Of a DNA stretch of 64,000 nucleotides, positions 41,051-49,724 are shown piece by piece (the stretch's first letter is position 1; every line of letters starts with the position of its first letter). Both the position numbers and the translations under genes were made by a program. Origin of the DNA: Sulfolobus sp. E5-1-F. Lineage in GTDB: Archaea; Thermoproteota; Thermoprotei_A; Sulfolobales; Sulfolobaceae. The stretch covers positions 2,206,001 to 2,270,000 of the forward strand of contig NZ_CP045687.1 in the NCBI RefSeq assembly GCF_009601705.1. The letters run 5' to 3'. The notes beneath the pieces are model-generated. The model worked only from the letters and a program-made list of their open reading frames with translations. It ran no database searches and had not been told where the DNA came from.

Positions 41051-42211
41051 ATGAGAGCATTACTACTCTTCTTCATGCTAACTCTGATTTTATCCTTTTC
41101 ATGTTTGATATCATATGGTGCTATCCAAGTGAATTATTCCTTATATCAGCTTCACGGTTCAGAGATCATTTACTCTTATTCTAACTCCTCATATCTTATA
41201 GAGGAAAAGCTTATTCCAATAAATATAACTTCAGTTAACTATGTAGTTAAAATATTGTATTTTCCTAATTGGACCCTTAGTATTTCAACGAATCTGCCTA
41301 ATGTATTCTCAATATTTGTAGGAAAGTTTTTGCTGTGGAGTGGTTTTGAAACTAGAGGGCTTACTGCCTCTTTTCTTATCCCTTACATAAATCCCCTAAA
41401 TTTAACGATATGGATAATGAATTACCCTAATCCAATTTATTTGAACATAATGATACAAATAGGACAAGAAATAACGCTTCCAGGCGAAGTAAGCAATCTA
41501 TATACTTTTAAAACAGAAATCTTGAACATAACGAAGTTAAATGTTACGTTACCTTCTCTTTCCTCTCCTCCCTCATACTGCATACTAACTTACAATTATA
41601 CTTATGCTCCAGTTACAGTATTTAACTCCTCAGAGGAACAAATTGATATAGTTAGGGGTGTTAATGGTATACCCGTCTTAGAAGTTGGGTTATTACATTC
41701 AAATAATTTCACATTTTACTTCTATAACATGTCAGATAAACGAGTATTCCCTGCAGTTGAAATTTTCAAAAACCTTGTAATAACTACCAATGGAGTAGAA
41801 ACACCATTTCCAGTCAAATCATCATTAGTTAGAGAAGATTTATCATTTGTAGTCGTTAACTCAACTACTGCGTTGATAATAATGAATAAAAGCGAAATTT
41901 ATTTACCAATCTATAATATAACCTCCAAAGAACTTAGTTTCATTTTCATGTATGGAAAGATATTCTTAGGCTATTCAATTTTTGTTAGCTCTCCAGGGAT
42001 TTATCATATCAGTGGATGCTATAATTTGGTAAATGTTCCATACGTAACGACTAAAGGGTCAACCTATTTTATAAGCTTTAACAAGGGTTATTATTTTGCA
42101 TTACCACAGTCTATATTATTAAACATAAATGCTATTCTGCTTCTTTTTGCAGCTATTATATCTTCTCTATTAACTATTCTAATTTTGCTTATAAATAAGA
42201 TATTCCGCTAG
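41051..42211 (+). CDS. Secreted or membrane-anchored surface protein, function unknown
   Basis: Not recognised. From ATG 41051, 386 residues: an N-terminal signal-like hydrophobic segment (residues 2-20), a long Asn/Ser/Thr/Tyr-rich beta-like ectodomain with many N-x-S/T sequons, and a C-terminal transmembrane segment followed by a short basic tail. This is the layout of Sulfolobus surface glycoproteins. An ATG at 41039 is in frame but too close to the box A at 41020-41033, so 41051 is preferred. The divergent kinase suggests a signalling partnership (inference). Confidence 0.7.
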   Translation: MRALLLFFMLTLILSFSCLISYGAIQVNYSLYQLHGSEIIYSYSNSSYLIEEKLIPINITSVNYVVKILYFPNWTLSISTNLPNVFSIFVGKFLLWSGFETRGLTASFLIPYINPLNLTIWIMNYPNPIYLNIMIQIGQEITLPGEVSNLYTFKTEILNITKLNVTLPSLSSPPSYCILTYNYTYAPVTVFNSSEEQIDIVRGVNGIPVLEVGLLHSNNFTFYFYNMSDKRVFPAVEIFKNLVITTNGVETPFPVKSSLVREDLSFVVVNSTTALIIMNKSEIYLPIYNITSKELSFIFMYGKIFLGYSIFVSSPGIYHISGCYNLVNVPYVTTKGSTYFISFNKGYYFALPQSILLNINAILLLFAAIISSLLTILILLINKIFR

Positions 42212-42343
42212 GATTTCTTAAATCTAACCTACTAAAGTTTAAGTAAAGAAGGCTACTATATAGATTACATAGTTAACAATAGATTATATTTACTTTATAG
42301 GTAAAATATATAATGGGAGAGACTAATAGGTGCATGAGAAAAA

Positions 42344-43762
42344 ATGGATAAAGGAATTTCAAAAACACCTTTTGCATATATTGATTCATTAAGATTAACT
42401 TTCAATCACATTAAAGTTTGGTATACTTCTGGTATGGGATTTTTTACTGATGCCTACGATTTGTTCATAATAAGTGCAATTCTAGACGTTTTAGCACAGT
42501 TACATGACCCTAATTTCCCGCTTAATGGTTTTACACAAGGTCTTCTAGCGTCAGCAGCGTTATGGACGGCAGTAATTGGACAATTGCTCTTTGGTTTTCT
42601 GGGTGATAAAATAGGAAGAAAGGCGATATATGGCGTTGAAGCAATGTTAATGACAGTTGGTGCTTTGCTTTCTGCCATATCTCCTAACATATACTGGCTA
42701 ATAATTTTTAGATCAATAATAGGTTTAGGAATAGGTGGAGATTATCCAATTTCTGCTACTATAATGGGTGAGTACGCTAATGTTAAAGATAGGGGTAAGT
42801 TAATAGCCTTAGTATTTGCAAATCAAGGATTAGGCAGTTTAGCAGCAGTAGCAGTTGGAATTGGTACTGTTTTAGCGTTTCCCCTGGATATTTCTTGGAG
42901 AGTTATGGCAGCCATAGGTGCAATACCGGCTGCTACTGTAATCTACCTTAGAAGAAAGACTCCAGAAACTCCTAGATACTCAATGCTAGTGAAAGGTAAT
43001 ATACAAGAAGCTAAGAGAGCTGCAGAATTTCTAGGTGGTAAAATAGAGGAAAAGAAGGCTTACTCAAAGCCGCTCTCGCTATCAGAGTTCCTATCTAAGT
43101 ACTGGCTAACCTTGATAGGTACTGCAGTCTCATGGTTTCTCATTGATATAGCGTTTTATGGAACTGGAATTTACTCAGGTACAGTAACTCAATTAATATT
43201 AGGAAAACCCAGTAGTATAGCAAATTTAATATTAGAACAAGGTTTACCATACATGGTAGGATTCTTCGGTTATTTCACAGCAGTTGCCTTGATGGATAAG
43301 TTAGGAAGGAAAATTATACAGCTACAAGGCTTTATATTGTTGGCCATAATTTATGCGGTAGTTTCATCATTCCTAATAGTTAGTGGCACTAAGGTAATTG
43401 GTTTAACAATTCCAGCTGAACTTGGATTCTTGATATACGCACTATCATTCTTCTTTATAGATTTCGGTCCTAACACTACAACCTTTGTATTACCTGCTGA
43501 GAGTTACCCGACTAGGGCTAGAACTACTGGCCATGGAATTAGTGCTGCTTCGGGCAAATTGGGTGCAGCAATTGCTACTTACTTATTCCCCTCACTTTTA
43601 GCCTCTATAGGGATAAAGAATATTTTAATAATACTTTCAATATTATCGCTGGTAGGTGCAATAGTGACAATAATAGCTGTTAAGGAAACTAAGGGGAAGA
43701 GTTTAGAGGAAATAAGTGAAGAAGAGATAATTATTCATCAAGAAGAACAGTCCTCTACATAG
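42344..43762 (+). CDS. MFS transporter, PHS (phosphate:proton symporter)-like
   Basis: A 472-residue 12-helix major facilitator protein. GFFTDAYDLFIISAI in the first helix is characteristic of phosphate:proton symporters (Pho84/PHS group). GFLGDKIGRKAIYG is the MFS loop 2-3 motif A and ALMDKLGRK its second-half counterpart. RTTGHGISAASGKLG fits the late part of the PHS/sugar porter branch. The C terminus is acidic. Box A near 42304-42313 and a ribosome site AGGTG precede the ATG. Phosphate is the best guess; organic acids or sugars are alternatives within MFS. Confidence 0.78.
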   Translation: MDKGISKTPFAYIDSLRLTFNHIKVWYTSGMGFFTDAYDLFIISAILDVLAQLHDPNFPLNGFTQGLLASAALWTAVIGQLLFGFLGDKIGRKAIYGVEAMLMTVGALLSAISPNIYWLIIFRSIIGLGIGGDYPISATIMGEYANVKDRGKLIALVFANQGLGSLAAVAVGIGTVLAFPLDISWRVMAAIGAIPAATVIYLRRKTPETPRYSMLVKGNIQEAKRAAEFLGGKIEEKKAYSKPLSLSEFLSKYWLTLIGTAVSWFLIDIAFYGTGIYSGTVTQLILGKPSSIANLILEQGLPYMVGFFGYFTAVALMDKLGRKIIQLQGFILLAIIYAVVSSFLIVSGTKVIGLTIPAELGFLIYALSFFFIDFGPNTTTFVLPAESYPTRARTTGHGISAASGKLGAAIATYLFPSLLASIGIKNILIILSILSLVGAIVTIIAVKETKGKSLEEISEEEIIIHQEEQSST

Positions 43763-44274
43763 ACGAAATAGTTTACAACTGAAAGCCGAACCAATCTATA
43801 GTATGAAAATTTTTATACTTGTAGCTTGTGAATCACAGCATTTTCTCTCTGATCTAAACAAAACGGTCACCTTTAGACACTGGAAAAAGTTAGTCTTATG
43901 TAAGACGTTTTTTAATGGCAAAAATTTTTAGCTAACCGTTATTAGTCAGCTATTTGAATTTTAAGTTCTAAAAACATAGTAGAAAGTCCATGTCGTATAG
44001 CACGGGAGATATGTTTCAAAAATTCTTGAACCATGACGAAAGTGTCTTATAATTAACAAATTCCTTGGGCTTTTCAGCGAAAGTAAGTTAACTCCGTATA
44101 TATAACTTTGGATAAATAATACAAAAATTAATAATATTTAAAATAATAATTATTAAATGGATTCATTAATACTTGTGATTTATTCATATTATGTCGCTCT
44201 TTTTCTGTTTCCAGTAAAGTGAAACGTGTTTTGAGACGAGTTCTTTAAAAGAGCTAAACGTCTAAAGTATCTCA
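43763..44274. other. 512-bp intergenic region with a 20-codon ORF and a promoter dyad
   Basis: No full gene is seen. A 20-codon frame at 43991-44053 (starting MSYSTGDMFQKFLNHDESVL) has codon use like real genes but no ribosome site or convincing promoter. The right end (44234-44263) is an imperfect dyad AGACG-AGTTCTTT/AAAGAGCT-CGTCT that covers the box A of the next gene. Confidence 0.5.
44234..44263. promoter_or_regulatory. Dyad overlapping the box A of the secreted protein gene at 44275
   Basis: Outer arms AGACG (44234-44238) and CGTCT (44259-44263) enclose inner arms AGTTCTTT and AAAGAGCT (one mismatch), centred on TTTAAAA, the probable box A. The ATG is at 44275, about 28 nt from the centre. 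It could be an operator for a dimeric regulator. Confidence 0.45.
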
Positions 44275-44763
44275 ATGAAAACCTCTCTACTAGCATTAGC
44301 CCTAGTAGGAGCATTCGTAGCAGGCCTAGCGACTGCGGGTGTAGCGGGCTATGGACCACTAGCATATATATCATACCATATCATAGTAAGTCAGCAACAA
44401 GGTCAAGCACAAGTAATACCAGCATATATTAACTTAGGTAATTTAACCGCTGGGGAAAAGGGCAATACAACTGCAACTGCGGTAATTAACATTTCATCTA
44501 ATGGGACATATACAATAGATTTGCTCCATGCTGATAAGCTACAAAAAGTTTTCAGTAATTTCACAGTAGAACTGAAGATAAACAATAATACTATAACTCT
44601 CACACCAGAAAATGATAGTGCTAATGTGAAATTAGCAAGTGGATCCTATAATGTTTCAATACTAATAATATTCCAAGTATCCCAGCATCCTAAAGGAGAT
44701 TTAAACGTTAATCAAGAGCCACTACTTATTATTCATCCACAAGGAGATAATACCAATAGTTAA
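44275..44763 (+). CDS. Small secreted glycoprotein-like protein
   Basis: Not recognised. 162 residues with a classical signal peptide (MKTSLLALALVGAFVAGLAT, cleavage likely near residue 20-24). The mature part is beta-rich with five or so N-x-S/T sequons and a polar C-terminal tail lacking any membrane anchor, so it is probably released or bound to the envelope. A leaderless promoter precedes it. The YINLGNLTAGEKGNTTATAVI region resembles an immunoglobulin-like sandwich, a weak impression. Confidence 0.7.
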   Translation: MKTSLLALALVGAFVAGLATAGVAGYGPLAYISYHIIVSQQQGQAQVIPAYINLGNLTAGEKGNTTATAVINISSNGTYTIDLLHADKLQKVFSNFTVELKINNNTITLTPENDSANVKLASGSYNVSILIIFQVSQHPKGDLNVNQEPLLIIHPQGDNTNS

Positions 44764-44765
44764 AA

Positions 44766-44777
44766 GGTAATTTTTTT
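44766..44777. terminator. T-rich transcription stop between convergent genes
   Basis: GGTAATTTTTTT follows the stop of the secreted protein gene by a few nt and is followed by an A-rich run, giving termination signals for both strands ahead of the convergent ATP-cone gene. Confidence 0.4.
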
Positions 44778-44785
44778 AAAAAATT

Positions 44786-45071
44786 TTATTTCTGTAATTC
44801 TTTTTCGGTATCTCTTTTCTTGACCGCTCTATCGTAGATAATCCAGTTCTTGTACCATTCTTCATTTTCCTTCCTTAAAAATCCTAGAATTATACTTGTC
44901 AATTCCTTTGCAGTCACCTTATCTTTTCCGTCCATGTGTATTTTTCCGACAGTCATGTAGGCTATTTTCCTAAGCTACGTTAATTGGTGCACCAGTTTTT
45001 AATACGCTGACTACAATCTTTTCCCATATAAGTTCCTCTTCAGATCCATCTCTTTTAACCACTTTTATCAT
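44786..45071 (-). pseudogene. ATP-cone domain protein interrupted by a 1-nt frameshift
   Basis: Reading the minus strand from the ATG at 45069-45071 gives a typical ATP-cone start (MIKVVKRDGSEEEL, then IWEKIVVSVLKTGAPINVA). After about 33 codons the frame hits TAG. Shifting by one base restores the second half without further stops: KIAYMTVGKIHMDGK, then ELTSIILGFLRKENEEWY, then the diagnostic YDRAVKKRD before TAA at 44786-44788. The domain is therefore complete but split by one extra base near 44969-44974. ATP-cone domains bind ATP/dATP in ribonucleotide reductase and NrdR; this stand-alone version of about 95 residues would be a nucleotide sensor. A true mutation, a sequencing error and programmed frameshifting are all possible. 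Confidence 0.7.
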
Positions 45072-45355
45072 AATTTTATAATACTCTTACTACAATTTAA
45101 AATTTTTTATTGATCAGTGAGTTAGTTATGTACGATAAAGATTAACTCATATATACATAAAAATTAGCTTCTACGAGAAAATTATGTTAGATGTAAACTA
45201 TCGTCTCTAAAAAGATTTCTAATGTACGTTATCAACTATCCCCCTAACTTAGTTATGTTCATAACTTCCAGTTTAAGTTAAGATATATTTTAGGAAAATC
45301 ACTTGATTTTTGCATGTTTCAAAACATTTTTATTCATAAAATGAGAGTTTTTATT

Positions 45356-45616
45356 ATGAGTATAGAGATTAATGAAAAGGGTGTTACAATAAAACTACCT
45401 ACTTTATCTACCTTTATTTCATTTTCCAGAGATCAAATAGAAAGGGTTGAAGAAGTGATACCTCCTGATGAGATATGTAGATTCGCAAGAAATAGGGGAG
45501 TTATATTTGCTGGAAGTACAATAGATGGAAAGATAATGTATTATAATGTAAGGAAAGGGGAGAAATGTTTACTATTAGTTCTTAAAGATGGAAGAAAGGT
45601 CTATGTAGGAACGTGA
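45356..45616 (+). CDS. Small PH-like domain protein (tentative)
   Basis: 86 residues from the ATG at 45356. The pattern (GVTIKLP, then ISFSRDQIERVEEV, then MYYNVRKGEKCLLLVLKDGRKVYVGT) is like a bacterial-type PH domain, where strands are followed by LKDGRKY near the end; this is inference from pattern only. The frame extends to 45314, but box A CATTTTTATTCAT is centred about 25 nt before 45356. The 283-bp gap upstream, back to the ATP-cone gene, holds the promoters of both and no other gene. Confidence 0.55.
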   Translation: MSIEINEKGVTIKLPTLSTFISFSRDQIERVEEVIPPDEICRFARNRGVIFAGSTIDGKIMYYNVRKGEKCLLLVLKDGRKVYVGT

Positions 45617-45621
45617 ATTAT

Positions 45622-46401
45622 CTAACTAATTAGTACAACTTTTTCATTATTTATTTTTGTTAGAAGGAATTTCACCTCATTGAATTTGAGCGAATCTTTG
45701 TGAACCTTTACCCCCATTTCATTAAACATTTTTATAATGTTATCATCTATCCCTACTAGCCCCCATCTTGGGATTAGATACTCATAATCGTAGTTTAAAT
45801 TTGGTGTAATTACAATTTTCTCTAGAAGTTCCTTAGCCTTACTCTTATTGTAGGAATATATAATGTAGATCATAAAGGCATCCAATTCCCTTTTGTTGTA
45901 TAAGTTTTCAATTACCTTATTGTAAGCCTTTTCAACTGACACTCTAAATAAACTTCGTAAATTCTCATATATACTTACGAAGTCCCATCCATAAGTTTCT
46001 ATGAGCTTCTGTACTGCTTCATCTGCTATTGTGTCATATATTTTCACGTTATTTATAGAAATATTGTCAAAAGCATATTTTAAATAATTATAATCATTAT
46101 TTCCACTTTTCTTATCTTTCAAATAACATGCTTCTAATAGATCTCCATAAAATCCACCCACTTTTATTACACTATCGATGAGACTATACGTTATTATATC
46201 CGAATATTTGGATAGAGGAATTACTTTGTAATAGAAATACCGATCAGAATTTATTTTGTTAGCTATATCATCTCCTATTTCTAGCCTTGAGAAATCTACC
46301 TTAGAACCTAATTGATCAATTAGAGATATTTCTCCATTTATTGAAGTCAATGTGTAATCATCGAATTCCACCTTATATTTCCTTTTTCCCTTAATTGGCA
46401 T
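45622..46401 (-). CDS. Hypothetical protein
   Basis: Not recognised. 259 residues, soluble, Tyr/Asn/Ile/Lys-rich, without signal peptide or membrane segment. The N-terminal 60 residues are beta-like and the centre (residues 120-200) is helical. It converges with the PH-like gene, whose stop is 5 nt away. Its length, intact frame and ordinary codon use support a real gene. Confidence 0.6.
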   Translation of the reverse strand: MPIKGKRKYKVEFDDYTLTSINGEISLIDQLGSKVDFSRLEIGDDIANKINSDRYFYYKVIPLSKYSDIITYSLIDSVIKVGGFYGDLLEACYLKDKKSGNNDYNYLKYAFDNISINNVKIYDTIADEAVQKLIETYGWDFVSIYENLRSLFRVSVEKAYNKVIENLYNKRELDAFMIYIIYSYNKSKAKELLEKIVITPNLNYDYEYLIPRWGLVGIDDNIIKMFNEMGVKVHKDSLKFNEVKFLLTKINNEKVVLIS

Positions 46402-46904
46402 TACGTTAGTGTGTGATGATTCTCATATAAAAATTTTTAGGGATGTTAAGTTTTACCTCGTTAATGAGATACCTAAAATTTGCCCTCACATAATTTTTAC
46501 CTAACTGAAGGACTCGTTATCTATGATGGGGGTAATAGAGTATGAAAAATTTTGAATTTGTACTTTGGGAATTGTTCAGACTTACCCTTGGCTCTAGATG
46601 AAACACTCGCTTTAGAAGCTAGGAAAAATTATGCTCTCAATCGATTAGATCATAAGTCAAGCTCTACTCATCTAATATCTTCCCTCTCATTCAATTCAAT
46701 ATATTATTCATGGATATTCTAGATCTCGTTAGGGTTGGATTCATATTGATGTAATCGTAATTCACATGGGTAATGTATTTTTCTCAATGTTATCACTACT
46801 CGCTCTATTATTCTCTTCAGATTTTATTCCATAAAGTCTTTCAATCAAAATATTTTATTGTCAAAGAATCCTTTTAGCCCTATTTATCGTCTTTCACTGT
46901 AGTT
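46402..46904. other. 503-bp intergenic region with a possible gene remnant
   Basis: No gene with a start signal is seen. A 56-codon open frame at 46552-46722 (plus strand, TTG start directly after a stop) contains DLPLALDETLALEARKNYAL, which looks coding-like but matches nothing I can name. It may be a decayed gene. The rest is AT-rich. Confidence 0.4.
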
Positions 46905-47276
46905 CTAAAAATTCTCATTTATTCGAATACTACTTGTTGGTATAGCAATTTGTGATAGAGTGAATTTCTCTCCCCATTTTCTAAGTTCATCGAATACTCT
47001 TTTCAGTTCCTTGCCTTTATCCGTTAATTCATAGACCACAAGAACCGGACGAGAGTTTATAATTCTTCTCTCAATTATCCCGTAATTTTCCAATTCTTTT
47101 AGCGTCTTCGAGAGTGTTTTAGAACTTAACGAAGTGAGCTTTTGAAGTTCATTAAATCGTTTAGGTCCCTCAAGTAAATACCTTATTGTTATCAACTTTG
47201 GCTCACTTCCTATTACGGCTATTGCGGAAACTATTGGGCATATTTCCTTTGGTTTATTAGATTTAGAAACTCTCAT
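46905..47276 (-). CDS. HxlR-type winged-helix transcriptional regulator
   Basis: A 123-residue MarR/HxlR-like regulator. EICPIVSAIAVIGSEPKL replaces the usual CPV...GGKW entry. RYLLEGPKRFNELQKLTSLSSKTLSKTLKELENYGIIERR is the wHTH, and YELTDKGKELKRVFDELRKWGEKF the C-terminal dimer helix. An early Cys is present, as in redox-responsive members, but only one. It lies 40 nt upstream of, and in the opposite sense to nothing, so its target is probably itself or the adjacent surface-protein gene transcribed in the same direction. Confidence 0.82.
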   Translation of the reverse strand: MRVSKSNKPKEICPIVSAIAVIGSEPKLITIRYLLEGPKRFNELQKLTSLSSKTLSKTLKELENYGIIERRIINSRPVLVVYELTDKGKELKRVFDELRKWGEKFTLSQIAIPTSSIRINENF

Positions 47277-47316
47277 TATTTACACTTAACATAGCACGTC
47301 TTATATACTTTACGTA

Positions 47317-48720
47317 CTACGATCTTCTTTTCCTTATTGCCACTATTGATGCGATTGCTAACAATATTACAACTATTCCAGAGATTAAAACAAGACTATT
47401 AGCTCCATATGGAATTGGAGGTTGTTTAGTTTGTGTTATAGTTAATAACGGATGGTTAGAGTATACTATATAATACGTTTCACCAGGCTCAAAAGCTACT
47501 AGGTACAAGATACCGTTATGTGTGAAAAAGTCTGTTTCATTTATGAATAATATAGAACCATTAGGTAACTCTTTCAATATTAAAAATGTGCCATTATATT
47601 TAGGAGTTATTGGTATTAGCGAGATTGATGAGTTAAGGTGGACAATTATTTTTTCAGCCAAGAATACTGTATCTTGAATCGTAATATTAGAAACAGATAT
47701 ATTTTTCGGATATGAAATTTGAATATTATAGACACTACCATTATTAAAAGCTAAGAATAATCTTGATGTATTTTCTATACTGAATAGTAATCCCATTTGT
47801 TTATTAATATTGACAAAGTAAGAAAACGTAATATTGGCAGTACTTTCTACACTATTATTTCCAATTCCCAATATTATTGTGCTATTATTAATTGATGTAG
47901 TAATAACATACTTAGGTGTGTAATAATCCGCGTTGAGATTTTTCAAGATTAATAGGCTTGAGTTATTTACCTCTATGAACGCTACAATAGTCCCATAAGT
48001 TCCAAAGAACTCTACTGCTGTGATATTACTTGATTTCCATATCATTGAGGGTAATAAGGTATCGTTGAAAAAAGATGACATAGAGACGTAAAAGTCACTT
48101 ATATTTTCAAATGTTCTATACGGTATAGGTAACTCAGTTGAAATTGTTGTGTTAAGATAAGATTGTAACGTAAATATTGTATAGTTTAAGCGTATGAGGG
48201 GAATGGATATTTTTTGGTCGTTACCAATTGAAACATTTAAGGTATATATTGAAGAACCGTTTAAGTATTGTAATTCTAAGGTTCCGCTCCCATTTATATA
48301 AGCGTAAGCTGAAATGAGGGCTGGTTCAGATATATATCCAGCCCATATAACTTCTTTTAGGCCCGATGTATAAAGTATAACCTTAGTTAATTGTGGGATG
48401 CCACTATATATTTTTAATTTTTCTCCATCTATTGTAACATTTATGATTGAGTTGTTATAGTATACTAAGCTCTGCGGTTTAAGCAAATATGTCGTTCGAT
48501 TATAGTTGATCACTACTTGCGATATATTACTATAGATCATCGCGTCTTCAACTCCACTTACCACGGTGTAATTTACATACTCAGCATTTCGTATTAAGTA
48601 CGTTGAATATTGTTGTATAATTAACTCTTCTTTTTGTATATTAGAATGTTCTATTGGAGTAATACCTAATGATATCAAGAATAAGAATAAAATAATATAC
48701 ATTATAAATTTACTTCCCAT
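47317..48720 (-). CDS. Surface protein with signal peptide and C-terminal membrane anchor
   Basis: Not recognised. 467 residues: N-terminal signal (MGSKFIMYIILFLFLISLG), a long ectodomain very rich in N-x-S/T sequons and beta-like segments, and a C-terminal transmembrane helix (LVLISGIVVILLAIASIVAI) with the basic tail RKRRS. This topology is shared with the protein at 41051-42211 though the sequences are not obviously alike. It lies upstream of the HxlR gene, 40 nt apart and in the same direction, so the pair may be co-transcribed. Confidence 0.7.
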   Translation of the reverse strand: MGSKFIMYIILFLFLISLGITPIEHSNIQKEELIIQQYSTYLIRNAEYVNYTVVSGVEDAMIYSNISQVVINYNRTTYLLKPQSLVYYNNSIINVTIDGEKLKIYSGIPQLTKVILYTSGLKEVIWAGYISEPALISAYAYINGSGTLELQYLNGSSIYTLNVSIGNDQKISIPLIRLNYTIFTLQSYLNTTISTELPIPYRTFENISDFYVSMSSFFNDTLLPSMIWKSSNITAVEFFGTYGTIVAFIEVNNSSLLILKNLNADYYTPKYVITTSINNSTIILGIGNNSVESTANITFSYFVNINKQMGLLFSIENTSRLFLAFNNGSVYNIQISYPKNISVSNITIQDTVFLAEKIIVHLNSSISLIPITPKYNGTFLILKELPNGSILFINETDFFTHNGILYLVAFEPGETYYIVYSNHPLLTITQTKQPPIPYGANSLVLISGIVVILLAIASIVAIRKRRS

Positions 48721-48853
48721 CTGCTCTATTTCCGGATTGTCCCATTTAAATTCATCTACTAAATTAGTACTAAAAAATATTTATGACATGGAATTAGATT
48801 GTTGTCAGTATTTAATTCGTTCCTATTCTAACAATTTACTTCACTAAGACAAT

Positions 48854-49249
48854 TCACCATATTGCAAGATCAAGTGCTAATAGATTAACTGCCTTAGCTG
48901 CATCTCTAATTGATATTACTCCTACTAGTTCCCCATTTTGTCCAACTACTGCTAGATGTCTAACGTTATTTTGATACATGATTATCAATGCTTCTGTAAT
49001 ATCCTTGTCAGGGGTAATTGTTATCAAACCTTTCGTCATGATTTTAGAAACTGGAGAATCTAACAATATTTCATCAGCTACTGCTCTTAAAATATCCCTT
49101 TCAGTAACTATACCAATCGGCTTATTTTTCTCATCTACAATTATAAGTGATCCAAGCTTTTCCTTTTTCATAATCTTTGCAGCATCTCGTATACTTATTT
49201 CAGGCTTCGCTGTAACGGGATTTCTAACAATCAAATCTGCAACATACAT
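48854..49249 (-). CDS. CBS-domain-pair protein
   Basis: 131 residues forming one Bateman module: DLIVRNPVTAKPEISIRDAA, then GSLIIVDEKNKPIGIVTERDI, then IMTKGLITITPDKDITEA, then VRHLAVVGQNGELVGVISIRD. No other domain. It probably binds adenine nucleotides or S-adenosyl compounds and regulates a partner. It lies downstream of trmO in the same direction, with 55 nt between. Confidence 0.9.
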   Translation of the reverse strand: MYVADLIVRNPVTAKPEISIRDAAKIMKKEKLGSLIIVDEKNKPIGIVTERDILRAVADEILLDSPVSKIMTKGLITITPDKDITEALIIMYQNNVRHLAVVGQNGELVGVISIRDAAKAVNLLALDLAIW

Positions 49250-49304
49250 AATATATTATATGCTTGTATTAGACTATTTATTTTTTCTCTAATATATAGA
49301 AACA

Positions 49305-49712
49305 TTACACGACATCATGCCATGTTGGGACTTTTATTTTTTCTGCCCTATCCCATTTATCGTATGGCTTTATATCGAGAACTGGAGTATTGTTAAATGC
49401 GTTTATACCTTTACCTATTATAACATTACCTTTAATTTCAACAACTTCAGCTACAGATATACCTATAGGATTTGGTCTGAATTGGGATCTTGTTGCGAAA
49501 ACTCCCACCATAACTCCCTTCTTTTCTCTCAATAATCTTCCGTCAAAGTTAGCTAGATGTAGATGATATATTACTATAATGTGGGAGAACTCCTCTAATC
49601 CTTTTAATCCCTCCTCATATTCCTTATTTATATGGATTTCAACGGTTGCATCTCTAGATGCTGAATTGTCATTTCTCTTTATAAAACCTATATACTTAAA
49701 GCAAGCATCCAT
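49305..49712 (-). CDS. trmO: TrmO-type tRNA methyltransferase (TsaA/YaeB, UPF0066 family)
   Basis: A 135-residue protein with the compact TsaA fold. The signature FATRSQFRPNPIGISVAEVVEI contains the R-x-P-N-P-I-G-x-S motif that binds S-adenosylmethionine, and PVLDIKPYDKWD is the second conserved block. In bacteria and archaea this family N6-methylates t6A37 of tRNA-Thr. Length is right for the archaeal form, which lacks the C-terminal extension of E. coli TrmO. Its ATG is only 12 bp from the divergent ABC gene, so its promoter must lie inside that neighbour. Confidence 0.85.
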   Translation of the reverse strand: MDACFKYIGFIKRNDNSASRDATVEIHINKEYEEGLKGLEEFSHIIVIYHLHLANFDGRLLREKKGVMVGVFATRSQFRPNPIGISVAEVVEIKGNVIIGKGINAFNNTPVLDIKPYDKWDRAEKIKVPTWHDVV

Positions 49713-49724
49713 TAGTATATATTT

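Noticed and set aside
42454-42690. Minus-strand open frame inside the MFS transporter
   Set aside because: Shadow of a well-defined transporter gene with no independent features.
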